From positions 1-64,000 of the forward strand of contig JAFQBW010000060.1 of assembly GCA_017399555.1 (NCBI GenBank): a stretch of DNA of 64,000 nucleotides. Reading direction: 5' to 3'. The notes below the pieces were generated by a model. The model was not told the origin of the DNA. It searched no databases and worked only from the letters and a program-made list of their open reading frames with translations. The DNA comes from Methanocorpusculum sp. (GTDB lineage: Archaea > Halobacteriota > Methanomicrobia > Methanomicrobiales > Methanocorpusculaceae). Shown here one piece after another: positions 16,725 to 25,715 of the stretch (the first letter of the stretch is position 1; each line of letters begins with the position of its first letter). Both the position numbers and the translations under genes were made by a program.

Positions 16725-19700
16725 ATGAAAAAAGTATTGACCGTTCTCCTTATCCTTGCCATGGTGTTTTCACTGGCAGGTTTTGCAGTTGCGGAAGATT
16801 CTGTAGATACGATGCCGCAGTCTGCGTGTCTGGACTGCGGATTTAGCGAGGGGCATGCTGTTTCCTGTCCTCTGTATGCCGCAGAGTTTCCGCTTCCGGA
16901 ATTTTCAGATGCGTGTTCTGAGTGCGACGGGGTTTTCGGGGAGCATGCAGAGAGCTGTTCTGCATATGTCATTTCGGATGATGAAAGCAGTTTTGCCGAT
17001 GTGCCGCAGACAGGAGATGAACCGGTCGATGGAGACGATACTCTTCTGCCGGAGTCTCCGGAAACGCCGGATACTCCGCAGTCTTTTTCCGGTCAGCTTC
17101 TGGCAGCGGATACTCTGGAGGAGATGTATTCTCTGATGCTGTCTGCAATGGATGAAGATATCAGTCTTCTCTATCAGTTAACCGCAGAGGAACTTGCAGT
17201 TCTGAAGAGTCATGCGGACGGGTTATATCTTGGAATTGCTGAACCGGTCGATGGTGACGATACAGATAACTGGGAAGGGATTATTTCGACGCTGACGGTT
17301 CTGGAAGAAGAGCAGGCAGGAGTTGACAGAGATGTAGCGGTCTATGGTTCTTCTACCACGCCATTGAGCGGAAATGGCTATATTTATTTTGACCTTTCGG
17401 CAGGTAATGTGGTAATCAATGCAAATTCCTATACTGGTTCATATTACGACGGTTCAACTACTATAACCGTAACTGGTACTCATAATGCAGATAATAAGTA
17501 CTATGTTTATCAGTCAAATGCGGACCATAAGCCAAAGATTTCAGGAAATACCCTAACAAACCTTCCAAACTACAATAGAGTATCATCACCGTTAGGTTCT
17601 GGTACATGGGGAGATTACATCACTAATAACAGTAATGTTGAAGAAGTAATCAAAAATTGGAAAACAGAGGCAACAAATGTTGGACGTACAGAGACTCAAT
17701 ACAGACTTGACGTAACTGGTTCCAGCACATATGATATCACTATAGATAATTTGTGGTCATCTTACCAGATAGGATCAACATCCAGAACGTCTGGCGGTCT
17801 TTCCTTTACTCCTGATACAAATGGAAAATTAACAGTTCATCTTGTCGGAGATAACAGATTTGGTAATATTCATTACGATGCCACTACGGATCAGAATGCT
17901 CAGATTATCTTCACCAGTGATTCAGTAAATCCAGGAACACTTACTGTTGCAAATATTGTGGAGAATTCAGGTACTAACCACTATAATGCTGCAATAGGAG
18001 GAAATGACAGTGGTGCCGGAAATGCTGTAGGGATTATATTCGATGGTGGAATTGTCTTTGCAGGAACCACGCCTGAAGACAACTGCAGTGCAATTGGTGG
18101 CGGGGGTAATGATTTGGGTGATATTACCATTAACGGCGGTAATATAACTGCTGTTGCACAGTCAAGTGGTGCTGCAATTGGTGGCGGTATTGGAAATACA
18201 GCCACAGGTGGAAAAGGAAATATTATTATTACAGGTGGGTTTGTTTATGCCTATAATAAGGGGTCTTATGGTTCATCTGAAACAAAAAACCCATTTATTC
18301 CTGCAGCAGCCATTGGCGGTGGCAGTTCCTGTAATGTGAATGGAAATACTGGAAATGTAACTATTTCCGGAGGATTTGTCTATGCAGAAAGTCTGGGAGG
18401 TGCAGCCATTGGCGGTGGCAGTTCTACAAGGGGTAAAGGAGGGGATGCTGTGGTCAGAATCACCGGCGGTACTGTTGTTGCAAAAAGTGTGAGTGGGATG
18501 GCAAAATCCTCATATATGAAAGGAGATGGGTGGGAAGATTTCTCAGTAAATGCAGGTGCTGGTATTGGTGGCGGTACTGCCGGAGCGTTGGGGTCTGGAA
18601 GTGGCGGTCATGCAGAGTTAATCGTATCCGGTGGAACAGTAAACACTGGGTCTATTGGAGGTGGAGGGGTTGCAAATACTGGTGGTTCTATTGGAAAAGC
18701 AGTTGTTACCATCTCCGGCGGGACTCTTCTCGGTCAGGTGATTATGGAAGGTACTGGTTCTACCTTCACCATGACCGGGGGCGAAATCAACAACGCAAAT
18801 CATGCAGGCTATAACTTCCTGCAGGAGAACGGTGGTGCAGTCTGGATTCAAACTGGTGATGCCTCCATGTCCGGCGGCATTATCAAAAATGCCAATGCCG
18901 GAAACGGCGGTGCTATTTATGTGAACGGCGGCAGTTTTGCAATGTCCGTTAACGGTGAAATTCAGAACTGTACGGCAACTGAAAAGGGCGGCGCTGTGTA
19001 CGTCTCCGGCGGTAAAGTAACCATGTCCGGCGGAACGATTAATGGTGTTTCTGCAAAGGAAGGTGGTGCTGTGTATGTGAATGCTGAATCCACAGCGGAA
19101 GACAGTTTTACTATGTCCGGCGGCACGATTCAGAATGCCAAAGCCACCTCTGGAAACGGCGGTGCTGTTGCTGTTGCGAACGGTAAGGCATCTATGAGCG
19201 AGGGTTCGATTCAGAACAGTATCGCAACCGGAAATGGTGGTGCTGTTGCCGTATCTAATGGTAACTTTGTGATTTCCGGCGGAACTATACAGACTGTCGG
19301 TGCGGAGGGAAGCGGAGGTGCTGTTTCTGTTAGCGGAAGCGGTTCTGTTGAGATGAGCGGTTCAGCTGTAATCAAAAATACAACCACTCAGGGTGACGGC
19401 GGCGCTGTCTCTGTTTCCGGCGGCAGTTTTACCATGTCCGGCGGTACAATCGGCGGTACTGATTTGGAAAAATCTACTGCAGTAAATGGCGGTGCTGTTG
19501 CGGTAAACGATGGTGCGTTTACCATGAGTGCGGGTTTAATCCAAAACTCAACTGCAACCGGAAACGGTGGTGCTGTATATGTTACCGGCGGGACTGCATC
19601 TGTCAGCGGCGGTTCGATGCGTTCCTGTTCTGCTGTTGATGGCGGTGCTGTCTATGTGTCAGTAACCGGAAATCCAACTGAAGACAGTTTCACTATGAGC

Positions 19701-20999
19701 AGTTCTGCCGAAATTGCGAGCTGTACTGCAACCGGAAACGGTGGGGCTGTATGTGTTGCCGGCGGTAATGCCCGCATGGAGAATGGAGATATTGAAAAGT
19801 GCTCTGCGGTAAATGGCGGTGCTGTTTATATCTCCAATGGGAATTTCACCATTGATTTTGGTGATGTCAGTTCCTGTACCGCAACTGGAAACGGCGGTGC
19901 TGTTGCGGTACTGAACGGTAACTTTGTAATGGACAGCGGAAATCTGACCGCAAATATCGCAACAGGTGATGGCGGCGGAGCATATGTTAACGGCGGATTG
20001 ATTACTATTGGCAATGTCAGCTGTAAAGATGTAAAAGTTGCCACCCATGTCCATCCGACAACGAAAGACAATAATGCTAAAAATGGCGGGGCTTTCTCTG
20101 TCTCCGGCGGAACACTGACCGTTTACTGCGGAGAGTATAGCGGAAATACTGCGGCTGACTCCAACAGTAACAGTATCTATCAGACGGATGGTAAGGTCAA
20201 CATCTTCAAAGGAGTTGACGAAGCTTCGCTTCCGCTTTCTGAAGTTCTCATCACCGGAAACACGTTTGTGTACACAGATGCACGGTCAAAAATCCTCACG
20301 GTAACATTATGCCGCTCCCCTGATGATTCTGCCCCGGTCTCAAAACTTGTGGACTCAACAGAGTTTCACTCTATACGGCTGAACAAATCATTGCTGATAA
20401 ACCAGGATTCGCTGTATCCTGGAACGCAGTTGATGGGGTGGTCTGTTTCCCGTACAGATACTAACGAAACGGTAAAAGAAAAGCCTAAGGATTACTATCC
20501 GGAAAACAGCCGTTATCCGGTTACCGGTGGAGGAAATGTAACCTTCTATGCTATCTGGGGACAACCTGCAGATGTCTTAACCTATACGGTAATTATTCCG
20601 GAGTCTCTTGATATCAAGGTAAATGGTGATGAGGCAACCATCAAAGTTGATACAGCGAGTTCGTTCTTTATTCCGGATGGAGTCGGACGGGTTAATGTTA
20701 CGTTAAGTACATTTTCCGGTAAGCTTACCCTGCAGGAGAAATCTGGCCAGCAACTCACGTACTCTCTGTTGGGAGATATGATTCCATTGAAGAAAGGCGA
20801 TGTTGTCGCCTCGTTTACCTATGACAAAAGTGAAAACTACCAGTCTCAGGCCGTCACTCTCTCTGCAAGAGTGGATACTGAGCCTATCTATGCCGGAACA
20901 TATCAGGAAACAGTGACATTTACCGCCTCTGTTGTCATGGACGCGTATGACTCTGATACTTCAGATTCGAAGGATTGCTACATGGGGGATTCACCATGA
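16725..20999 (+). CDS. Secreted beta-helix adhesin-like protein
   Basis: This protein of 1424 residues has a signal peptide (MKKVLTVLLILAMVFSLAGF). Residues about 30-85 hold two copies of a C-x2-C-x(5-6)-H-A-x-S-C motif (CLDCGFSEGHAVSC; CSECDGVFGEHAESC). The region 430-690 has AIGGG/ITGG repeats. About 700-1130 contains 16 units with GGAVYV/GGAVAV plus SGGTI, a right-handed parallel beta-helix typical of adhesins. After that comes a segment ending VTFYAIW, like InlB-type B repeats, and a final beta domain (YTVIIPESLDI ... YAGTYQETVTFTASV). No C-terminal membrane anchor is seen. The style is that of gut Firmicutes surface proteins. It heads a four-gene locus. Confidence 0.85.
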   Translation: MKKVLTVLLILAMVFSLAGFAVAEDSVDTMPQSACLDCGFSEGHAVSCPLYAAEFPLPEFSDACSECDGVFGEHAESCSAYVISDDESSFADVPQTGDEPVDGDDTLLPESPETPDTPQSFSGQLLAADTLEEMYSLMLSAMDEDISLLYQLTAEELAVLKSHADGLYLGIAEPVDGDDTDNWEGIISTLTVLEEEQAGVDRDVAVYGSSTTPLSGNGYIYFDLSAGNVVINANSYTGSYYDGSTTITVTGTHNADNKYYVYQSNADHKPKISGNTLTNLPNYNRVSSPLGSGTWGDYITNNSNVEEVIKNWKTEATNVGRTETQYRLDVTGSSTYDITIDNLWSSYQIGSTSRTSGGLSFTPDTNGKLTVHLVGDNRFGNIHYDATTDQNAQIIFTSDSVNPGTLTVANIVENSGTNHYNAAIGGNDSGAGNAVGIIFDGGIVFAGTTPEDNCSAIGGGGNDLGDITINGGNITAVAQSSGAAIGGGIGNTATGGKGNIIITGGFVYAYNKGSYGSSETKNPFIPAAAIGGGSSCNVNGNTGNVTISGGFVYAESLGGAAIGGGSSTRGKGGDAVVRITGGTVVAKSVSGMAKSSYMKGDGWEDFSVNAGAGIGGGTAGALGSGSGGHAELIVSGGTVNTGSIGGGGVANTGGSIGKAVVTISGGTLLGQVIMEGTGSTFTMTGGEINNANHAGYNFLQENGGAVWIQTGDASMSGGIIKNANAGNGGAIYVNGGSFAMSVNGEIQNCTATEKGGAVYVSGGKVTMSGGTINGVSAKEGGAVYVNAESTAEDSFTMSGGTIQNAKATSGNGGAVAVANGKASMSEGSIQNSIATGNGGAVAVSNGNFVISGGTIQTVGAEGSGGAVSVSGSGSVEMSGSAVIKNTTTQGDGGAVSVSGGSFTMSGGTIGGTDLEKSTAVNGGAVAVNDGAFTMSAGLIQNSTATGNGGAVYVTGGTASVSGGSMRSCSAVDGGAVYVSVTGNPTEDSFTMSSSAEIASCTATGNGGAVCVAGGNARMENGDIEKCSAVNGGAVYISNGNFTIDFGDVSSCTATGNGGAVAVLNGNFVMDSGNLTANIATGDGGGAYVNGGLITIGNVSCKDVKVATHVHPTTKDNNAKNGGAFSVSGGTLTVYCGEYSGNTAADSNSNSIYQTDGKVNIFKGVDEASLPLSEVLITGNTFVYTDARSKILTVTLCRSPDDSAPVSKLVDSTEFHSIRLNKSLLINQDSLYPGTQLMGWSVSRTDTNETVKEKPKDYYPENSRYPVTGGGNVTFYAIWGQPADVLTYTVIIPESLDIKVNGDEATIKVDTASSFFIPDGVGRVNVTLSTFSGKLTLQEKSGQQLTYSLLGDMIPLKKGDVVASFTYDKSENYQSQAVTLSARVDTEPIYAGTYQETVTFTASVVMDAYDSDTSDSKDCYMGDSP

Positions 21000-21027
21000 C
21001 CTCACACTCCTTGCCCTATCTCTTTCC

Positions 21028-21060
21028 GGAAGTGAGACCGGGTTAGCCGGACTCACTTCC
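21028..21060. other. Strong stem-loop between adhesin and next gene
   Basis: GGAAGTGAG (21028-21036) pairs perfectly with CTCACTTCC (21052-21060). Inside, across an A/A mismatch, CCGG pairs with CCGG around a GTTAG loop. There is no T-run, so an mRNA processing or partial attenuation role is plausible between the adhesin and the three small genes. Confidence 0.55.
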
Positions 21061-21204
21061 CGTATCGAATTCTGAACAACACGGGTACAGAACCACTCTG
21101 TTCCCAGGAAATCATGTGCTGTATCCTTCAGCACAGCAGAAGAACAGCACAAAAGAACAAACCACGCTGTGTCAACAGCAGAAAATCCTATGGAGGTTTC
21201 TTCT

Positions 21205-21780
21205 ATGACAGAACAGAATGGAACAGAGGAAAAGTCGGACCGAAAGTCAAAGGTAATCATTATCATCCTGATTATCCTTCTGCTTCTCGCTCTGCTTTTC
21301 GGCGGAATCCTGCTTGGTATCCTGATTTCAGGAGACGACAGCTTCCTCACCTGGCTTGGTATTACCAACAAACAACAGTGGGGAGGACTAAAGGTGGATG
21401 TCAATGCTGGGGAGTATGTAACTCCGGTGATTAATCATACTTCTCAGCCGGGTGTCGCAATCCCCGGTTGGGGTACGATGACAATTCCTCCGGGAACAAC
21501 GAGGATAACAACCGTTGACTTCTACAACCCCGAAGCGAACAACGGCACATACTATCTGACGTTTGAACTGCTCATACCAAAAACAGGTACTAATGGCGAG
21601 TACGAGTCAATCTACAAATCTGATTTAATCCCGCCGGGACTGCATGTACAGACAATCAATCTCACCCGCCCGCTTTCAACGGGGACGTATGATGCTGTTA
21701 TCCATGTACAGCCGTACCGCATCGCCGACAAATCACCGACGAACAATGCGGATATGAAGACAACGCTCATTGTCAGATGA
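21205..21780 (+). CDS. Membrane-anchored surface protein of the adhesin locus
   Basis: This is a 191-residue protein. A GTG start at 21169 is possible, but the ATG at 21205 has GGAGGT (21192-21197) at ideal spacing. A short charged N-terminus is followed by one very hydrophobic helix (about 16-42, VIIIILIILLLLALLFGG). The outer domain has PGWGTMTIPPGTTRITTVDFYNPEANNG-type beta strands and STGTYDAVIHVQPY. It resembles small anchored proteins that accompany adhesins in clostridia, where a PGY-S-TIPA block precedes a predicted Ig-like fold. That resemblance is from memory. Its role may be anchoring or assembly of the upstream adhesin. Confidence 0.75.
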   Translation: MTEQNGTEEKSDRKSKVIIIILIILLLLALLFGGILLGILISGDDSFLTWLGITNKQQWGGLKVDVNAGEYVTPVINHTSQPGVAIPGWGTMTIPPGTTRITTVDFYNPEANNGTYYLTFELLIPKTGTNGEYESIYKSDLIPPGLHVQTINLTRPLSTGTYDAVIHVQPYRIADKSPTNNADMKTTLIVR

Positions 21781-21825
21781 GCGGATAGAAAAATTGTGTG
21801 AAAAAAGAGAAAGGAGAAACACAAA

Positions 21826-22389
21826 ATGAAAATGAAAAATGTATTAATGATTCTCATCAGCCTTGCTGTGGTGTTTGCTATGGCTGGTGCTGTGAGTGGT
21901 GGGGAGACATTAACCCTCTCTGATAGAGAGGGTGATACTAAATTAACCTATACGGTTCAGGATGTCTATGAAGTTACAATTCCTTCAGATGTTACGTTTC
22001 AAGCCTCTAATCTGTACATTATTGATAAAGTTAATGTAACGAAAGCTCTTCTCCAGCCTACTATGTATTTACATGTGAATCTCTCATCGAACAACTACTC
22101 TAATGGTTTCAGATTAGTTAATGCTGGTAGTTTTATTCCATATAATATTACCAATGCATCTGCCAATCCTGAAACTGATGTTGCTAACGGTCAGGTTATC
22201 TTAACAGTTGCAGCAGGTACTCACCATCCTGAGATTGCTGGAAATCCTGTTGGAGGATATGGTATTGGTAATGTTATGAAACTTAACTTCAGTACTACAA
22301 TGAATTATATTGATATGGCTACGAAATCTGGCAGTCATATGGATGTTTTGAAGTTTATGTTCTGGGTTAACAATGATCCGGCTCAGTAA
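21826..22389 (+). CDS. Small secreted beta-rich protein of the adhesin locus
   Basis: This 187-residue protein has a signal peptide (MKMKNVLMILISLAVVFAMAGA). The mature part begins with threonine-rich strands and includes YTVQDVYEVTIPSDVTF, echoing the YTVIIPESLDI segment at the C-terminus of the 16725 protein. It could therefore share a domain, or be a pilin-like or camelysin-like subunit. Asn-x-Ser/Thr sequons are frequent, as in archaeal glycoproteins. GGAG about 12 nt before the ATG is the RBS. No membrane anchor is present after the signal peptide. The function is unknown. Confidence 0.75.
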   Translation: MKMKNVLMILISLAVVFAMAGAVSGGETLTLSDREGDTKLTYTVQDVYEVTIPSDVTFQASNLYIIDKVNVTKALLQPTMYLHVNLSSNNYSNGFRLVNAGSFIPYNITNASANPETDVANGQVILTVAAGTHHPEIAGNPVGGYGIGNVMKLNFSTTMNYIDMATKSGSHMDVLKFMFWVNNDPAQ

Positions 22390-22407
22390 ACCCCATAATC
22401 CCTTACC

Positions 22408-22938
22408 ATGACGCCCTCTGCTCTGACAAAAATCGGCATCGTCCTCTGCCTCATTTGCCTTCTATCAGCTTCGGCAGCGGCGGCTGACAGTCAGAGCATG
22501 GTTGTGTCTCTTGCGGTATCTGAGATTTCTATCGAAGTCGATGAAGAACTTAGAACCGCAGGATACACGGTGGAGGGAAAATGCGGTGTCACGTCGGTGT
22601 TTACAGTAACCGGAGGCAGAACTGCAGTATGCTTTGAAGAACTGCCTGCGGGAAAAAATCTCCATGCTGAAATCACCGGCGGACGGCTAATTCTGGGAGA
22701 AAAATCGGTCGTCATCATCCCGCAGGAAAAGGAGACAACAGTCAGTCTGTCGCTTGTATCCGCTGACGGGAGAAACACTCCGCAGTCTGTACTCAACCGG
22801 ATTTGGATGATTACCGAATCAGACAGCTACCCGCTGGAACACTTCCTTGTCCGCAAAATCACCTCAATGAACATCACAGAGTTTTTGGGAAAAACCTCTG
22901 TTCCGGCCGGACAATATCTGATGCCTATTCATTCATAG
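22408..22938 (+). CDS. Secreted hypothetical protein closing the adhesin locus
   Basis: This 176-residue protein has a signal peptide (MTPSALTKIGIVLCLICLL, cleavage near AAAADS). The mature part looks like a small carboxypeptidase-regulatory or Ig-like beta domain (VFTVTGGRTAVCFEELPAGK) with two cysteines, followed by a less regular tail. I recognise no family. It follows the preceding gene by 18 nt and is probably co-transcribed. An RBS is not obvious. Confidence 0.7.
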   Translation: MTPSALTKIGIVLCLICLLSASAAAADSQSMVVSLAVSEISIEVDEELRTAGYTVEGKCGVTSVFTVTGGRTAVCFEELPAGKNLHAEITGGRLILGEKSVVIIPQEKETTVSLSLVSADGRNTPQSVLNRIWMITESDSYPLEHFLVRKITSMNITEFLGKTSVPAGQYLMPIHS

Positions 22939-22957
22939 ATACGTCAATCAATCTACA

Positions 22958-22970
22958 CGGGATTATCCCG
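22958..22970 (+). terminator. Small hairpin after the adhesin locus
   Basis: CGGGA-TTA-TCCCG is followed by ACATTTTCC. The stem is short (5 bp), so this is a weak terminator candidate. Confidence 0.35.
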
Positions 22971-23118
22971 ACATTTTCCACTTCTGCCGCAAACAGAAGC
23001 CATCTGAAAACGGTGCGTCAGATATCCGGATACCGGATATTTTCTCTTTTGCTTTTGTCCTTACTTTGAGTGAATATAGAAGATATTGGAATTATTTCCC
23101 CCTCGAAACAAACTGCTT

Positions 23119-23413
23119 GAGGATTTCTAACAACCCAAATATTTCCAAATTGACCGTCTTTTGACATATACAAATAGACGATATTTCCACCGCGAGCCGC
23201 TCCGCGCCGGAGTCGCGGCTCCGCACCCCTAATTTTTGGAAAATGATTGTCTAACCGTTATTTCTGAAATGGGGTGCGGGGCGGCGACTTACGAGCCGGA
23301 GCCGCCCGCGGTGGAAATATCCTCTTGACGGTAAGAAACAGGACAGAACCATATCCTAAATATTGGATGTTGGGATGTGGTCTTTTTGAAAATTGAGGTT
23401 GTTAGAAATCCTC
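23119..23413. mobile_element. MITE-like element, 295 bp
   Basis: The ends are perfect 17-bp inverted repeats: GAGGATTTCTAACAACC at 23119-23135 and its reverse complement at 23397-23413. The element is flanked on both sides by TGCTT (23114-23118 and 23414-23418), a 5-bp target-site duplication. It has no coding capacity. Inside, GATATTTCCACCGCG (23180-23194) pairs perfectly with 23307-23321, and the GC-rich interior (23195-23306) folds further, including GAGCCGC/GCGGCTC. This is the structure of a non-autonomous miniature inverted-repeat transposable element. No transposase gene is in the window. Confidence 0.8.
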
Positions 23414-23521
23414 TGCTTATCTTTACATCCTCAGTGTTATTGACTGTAATTAGCCCTCCTCTCCGTTAATTTCTAATAGGGTGGAAAGATATATTCTGTT
23501 ACTGTTTTTCGAGAGGTTTCT

Positions 23522-25384
23522 ATGCGTACTTCTTCTATTAACCCGAAACGGGTCTTATTTGTTGCCGCGTTTGCCGCGTTTCTTGCAACATTTAACGAGA
23601 CCTATCTCAATGTCGGCTTTGCCCCCATTATGGAGTACTTCTCCGTCGATGTGGGAACTGTTCAGTGGTTAGCCACTGCATACATGCTTGGCGCCGCAGT
23701 CATGGTGCCGGTTTCTGCCTTCCTCTACAAGAGCATCAAGACCAGAACCCTGTTCCTGACTTCTGTCGGTCTTCTTATTGCAGGCAGTATCGTTGCCGCT
23801 GCCGCTCCGTCCTTCCCGGTGCTTCTTGCAGGCCGTATCTTACAGTCCCTTGGTACCGGAATGTTAATTCCGGTCGGCATGAACATCACCTTAGAGGTCG
23901 CCCCGCGAAAGAAACTGGGAACCTATATGGGAATTATGGGCGCTATGACGACCATAGGCCCTGCCTCGAGTGTCATTTTAGCCGGTGTCATTCTCTCTTT
24001 CTTTGACTGGAGAATGCTGCTGATTGTCTTTGCGGTTCTCGCGATTATCTGCTTCCTCGCTGCCGCATTCATCTTAGGCGACATCGCAAAACTCACCCAT
24101 CCGAAGCTGGATGTTCTCTCCACGATTCTGATTGGTCTTGCGTTAATCGGCATCCTCTACGGAATCTCTACCGCATTCACCGGAAACGTTGTCATCTCCG
24201 CAATCACCGCAGTTCTTGGTATCCTCTGTCTGATTCTTTTCTTACGCCGTCAGAACAGAATCGAACACCCGTTAATCGACCTGCGTCCCCTGTCCATCAG
24301 ACCGTTTGCGGTCGGGGTTATCATCAACATGCTTTCCCTGATTGTCATCTTTGCGATGAACATCGTCATGCCGATTTATCTGCAGTCTGCACTCGGCGTT
24401 CCGGCGATTTTCGCCTCCCTTACCCTCTTCCCGGCCATTCTGCTCTCCTGCATTATCTCGGTTGTTGCCGGCAGAGTCTATGACAAACACGGTCCGGGCG
24501 TTCTGCTGCCGCTTGGTTTTGCCTGTATCGCGGTCTTTACCGCAGCCCTTGCCGGCCTGATTACCACCGGTTCTCTCCTGCTGTTTGCCGTCCTCTACAT
24601 CCCGGTTATCTGCGGTTCGGCACTGATTATCGGTCCGGTCCAGAGCTTTGCGCTCTCCCGCTTAAGCTATGAGATGAACCCGCACGGGGTTATCGTTATG
24701 AGTACCGGATTCCAGATTGCCGGCTGTATCGGCTCGTCTCTGTTTGCCGGCGTCTATACAATCGGCGCCGTCTCTGCCGCTGAGACCGGATTTTCTGCGG
24801 CAGCTCTCTTAGCCGCTCTTCTTGCGGTTGTTGGTTTCTGCTGTGCTCTCTACATCAGACGCGTAAGCCGTCAGGCACAGCATGAGGAAAAACCTGCGGC
24901 TGAGGTTGTTATGGAGAACACGCTTTCTTCGATGATGAAGAAGGACGTCTACTCCGTCTCCGCGTCTGCATCGGTTCTGGATGCGGTCCGCTGTATGGTT
25001 GAGCACAAGAGCAGCGGAATTCCGGTTATCTCTGAAGATGGTCATGCCGCAGGGTTCATCTCCGACGGCGATGTTATCCGCCATATGGCAGATGTGAATG
25101 CCGACGCGCCGGTCGCTTCCATGTATCCGCTTTGGAAGAACAAGGAACTGCTCGATGCAAAACTCGCCGGCCTTTCGCAGATTCCGGTCATGCAGCTTGC
25201 AACGGAGAAGGTTGTCTCCGTCAAACTCACCGCCGGCGTTGCCGAGGTGTTTACTCTTCTCTCGGACAAGAGAATCAAGAAGGTCCCGGTCGAGGATGAC
25301 ACTGGAAAGGTTGTCGGAGTACTTTCCCGTTCCGACGTCCTCCGTGCACTGCTCATGCAGTCCCCGCTCCTGAAAAAGGAGTAA
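23522..25384 (+). CDS. MFS transporter (DHA2-like) fused to a CBS-domain pair
   Basis: This 620-residue membrane protein has residues 1-465 as a major facilitator of the EmrB/QacA (DHA2, drug:H+ antiporter) type, with about 14 predicted helices. Family blocks include PIMEYFSVDVGTVQWLATAY and AGRILQSLGTGMLIPVG. Residues about 475-615 carry two CBS domains (SSMMKKDVYSVSASASVLDA with VISEDGHAAGFISDGDVIRH; VVSVKLTAGVAEVFTLL with GVLSRSDVLRALL). CBS pairs bind adenine nucleotides or S-adenosylmethionine, so transport may be gated by energy status. That is inference, and the substrate is unknown. GAGAGGTT precedes the ATG, and GATATATT at about 23487 is the likely TATA box. Confidence 0.9.
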   Translation: MRTSSINPKRVLFVAAFAAFLATFNETYLNVGFAPIMEYFSVDVGTVQWLATAYMLGAAVMVPVSAFLYKSIKTRTLFLTSVGLLIAGSIVAAAAPSFPVLLAGRILQSLGTGMLIPVGMNITLEVAPRKKLGTYMGIMGAMTTIGPASSVILAGVILSFFDWRMLLIVFAVLAIICFLAAAFILGDIAKLTHPKLDVLSTILIGLALIGILYGISTAFTGNVVISAITAVLGILCLILFLRRQNRIEHPLIDLRPLSIRPFAVGVIINMLSLIVIFAMNIVMPIYLQSALGVPAIFASLTLFPAILLSCIISVVAGRVYDKHGPGVLLPLGFACIAVFTAALAGLITTGSLLLFAVLYIPVICGSALIIGPVQSFALSRLSYEMNPHGVIVMSTGFQIAGCIGSSLFAGVYTIGAVSAAETGFSAAALLAALLAVVGFCCALYIRRVSRQAQHEEKPAAEVVMENTLSSMMKKDVYSVSASASVLDAVRCMVEHKSSGIPVISEDGHAAGFISDGDVIRHMADVNADAPVASMYPLWKNKELLDAKLAGLSQIPVMQLATEKVVSVKLTAGVAEVFTLLSDKRIKKVPVEDDTGKVVGVLSRSDVLRALLMQSPLLKKE

Positions 25385-25391
25385 CCTTTTC

Positions 25392-25400
25392 TTTTTTTTT
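25392..25400 (+). terminator. Oligo-T terminator of the MFS-CBS gene
   Basis: A run of nine T follows TTTTC just after the stop at 25384. Confidence 0.55.
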
Positions 25401-25636
25401 GCTGTTTGCTAACAGGGAATAATGCGGCACCACTCATCTCTTGAACACATGTGCGCGTTTTGTAAATTATTGACAATCCGCCAAACTCCCCGCCGCATCC
25501 GCACCCCGGATTCGCAGAATTTTGGCACAAATTCAAAAAGTGTCAATTATCAGGACGAATCAGATTCGCTTTCTGCCGAATCTCTGCGGGGTTTTTCCGC
25601 GGAATTCTCTGCAGAAATCCGCATAAATGCCTGAAT
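25401..25636. other. Intergenic region before the first acyl-CoA synthetase gene
   Basis: No gene is seen. ATTATTGACA (25466-25475) and TGTCAATTAT (25541-25550) form an imperfect inverted pair. Several short repeats of AATCCGC/GCAGAA occur between 25480 and 25680. I cannot assign a role. Confidence 0.35.
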
Positions 25637-25715
25637 AATTCGTCAATAAGCGCAGAAAAATCCGGAATCAGGACGGAAGACTATTTATCTAGAATAACGA
25701 ACACTAAACAATAAT
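25637..25715 (+). promoter_or_regulatory. Duplicated promoter region, copy A
   Basis: AATTCGTCAATAAGCGCAG, then CTATTTATC (TATA-like, about 35 nt before the ATG), then TAACGAACAC. The same three blocks in the same order precede the paralogous gene at 27828, so the promoters were duplicated with the genes. Confidence 0.6.

Noticed and set aside
22803-23069. 88-residue open frame overlapping the end of the adhesin locus
   Set aside because: It starts inside the 22408 gene in another frame, has no RBS or signal peptide, and ends just before the MITE.
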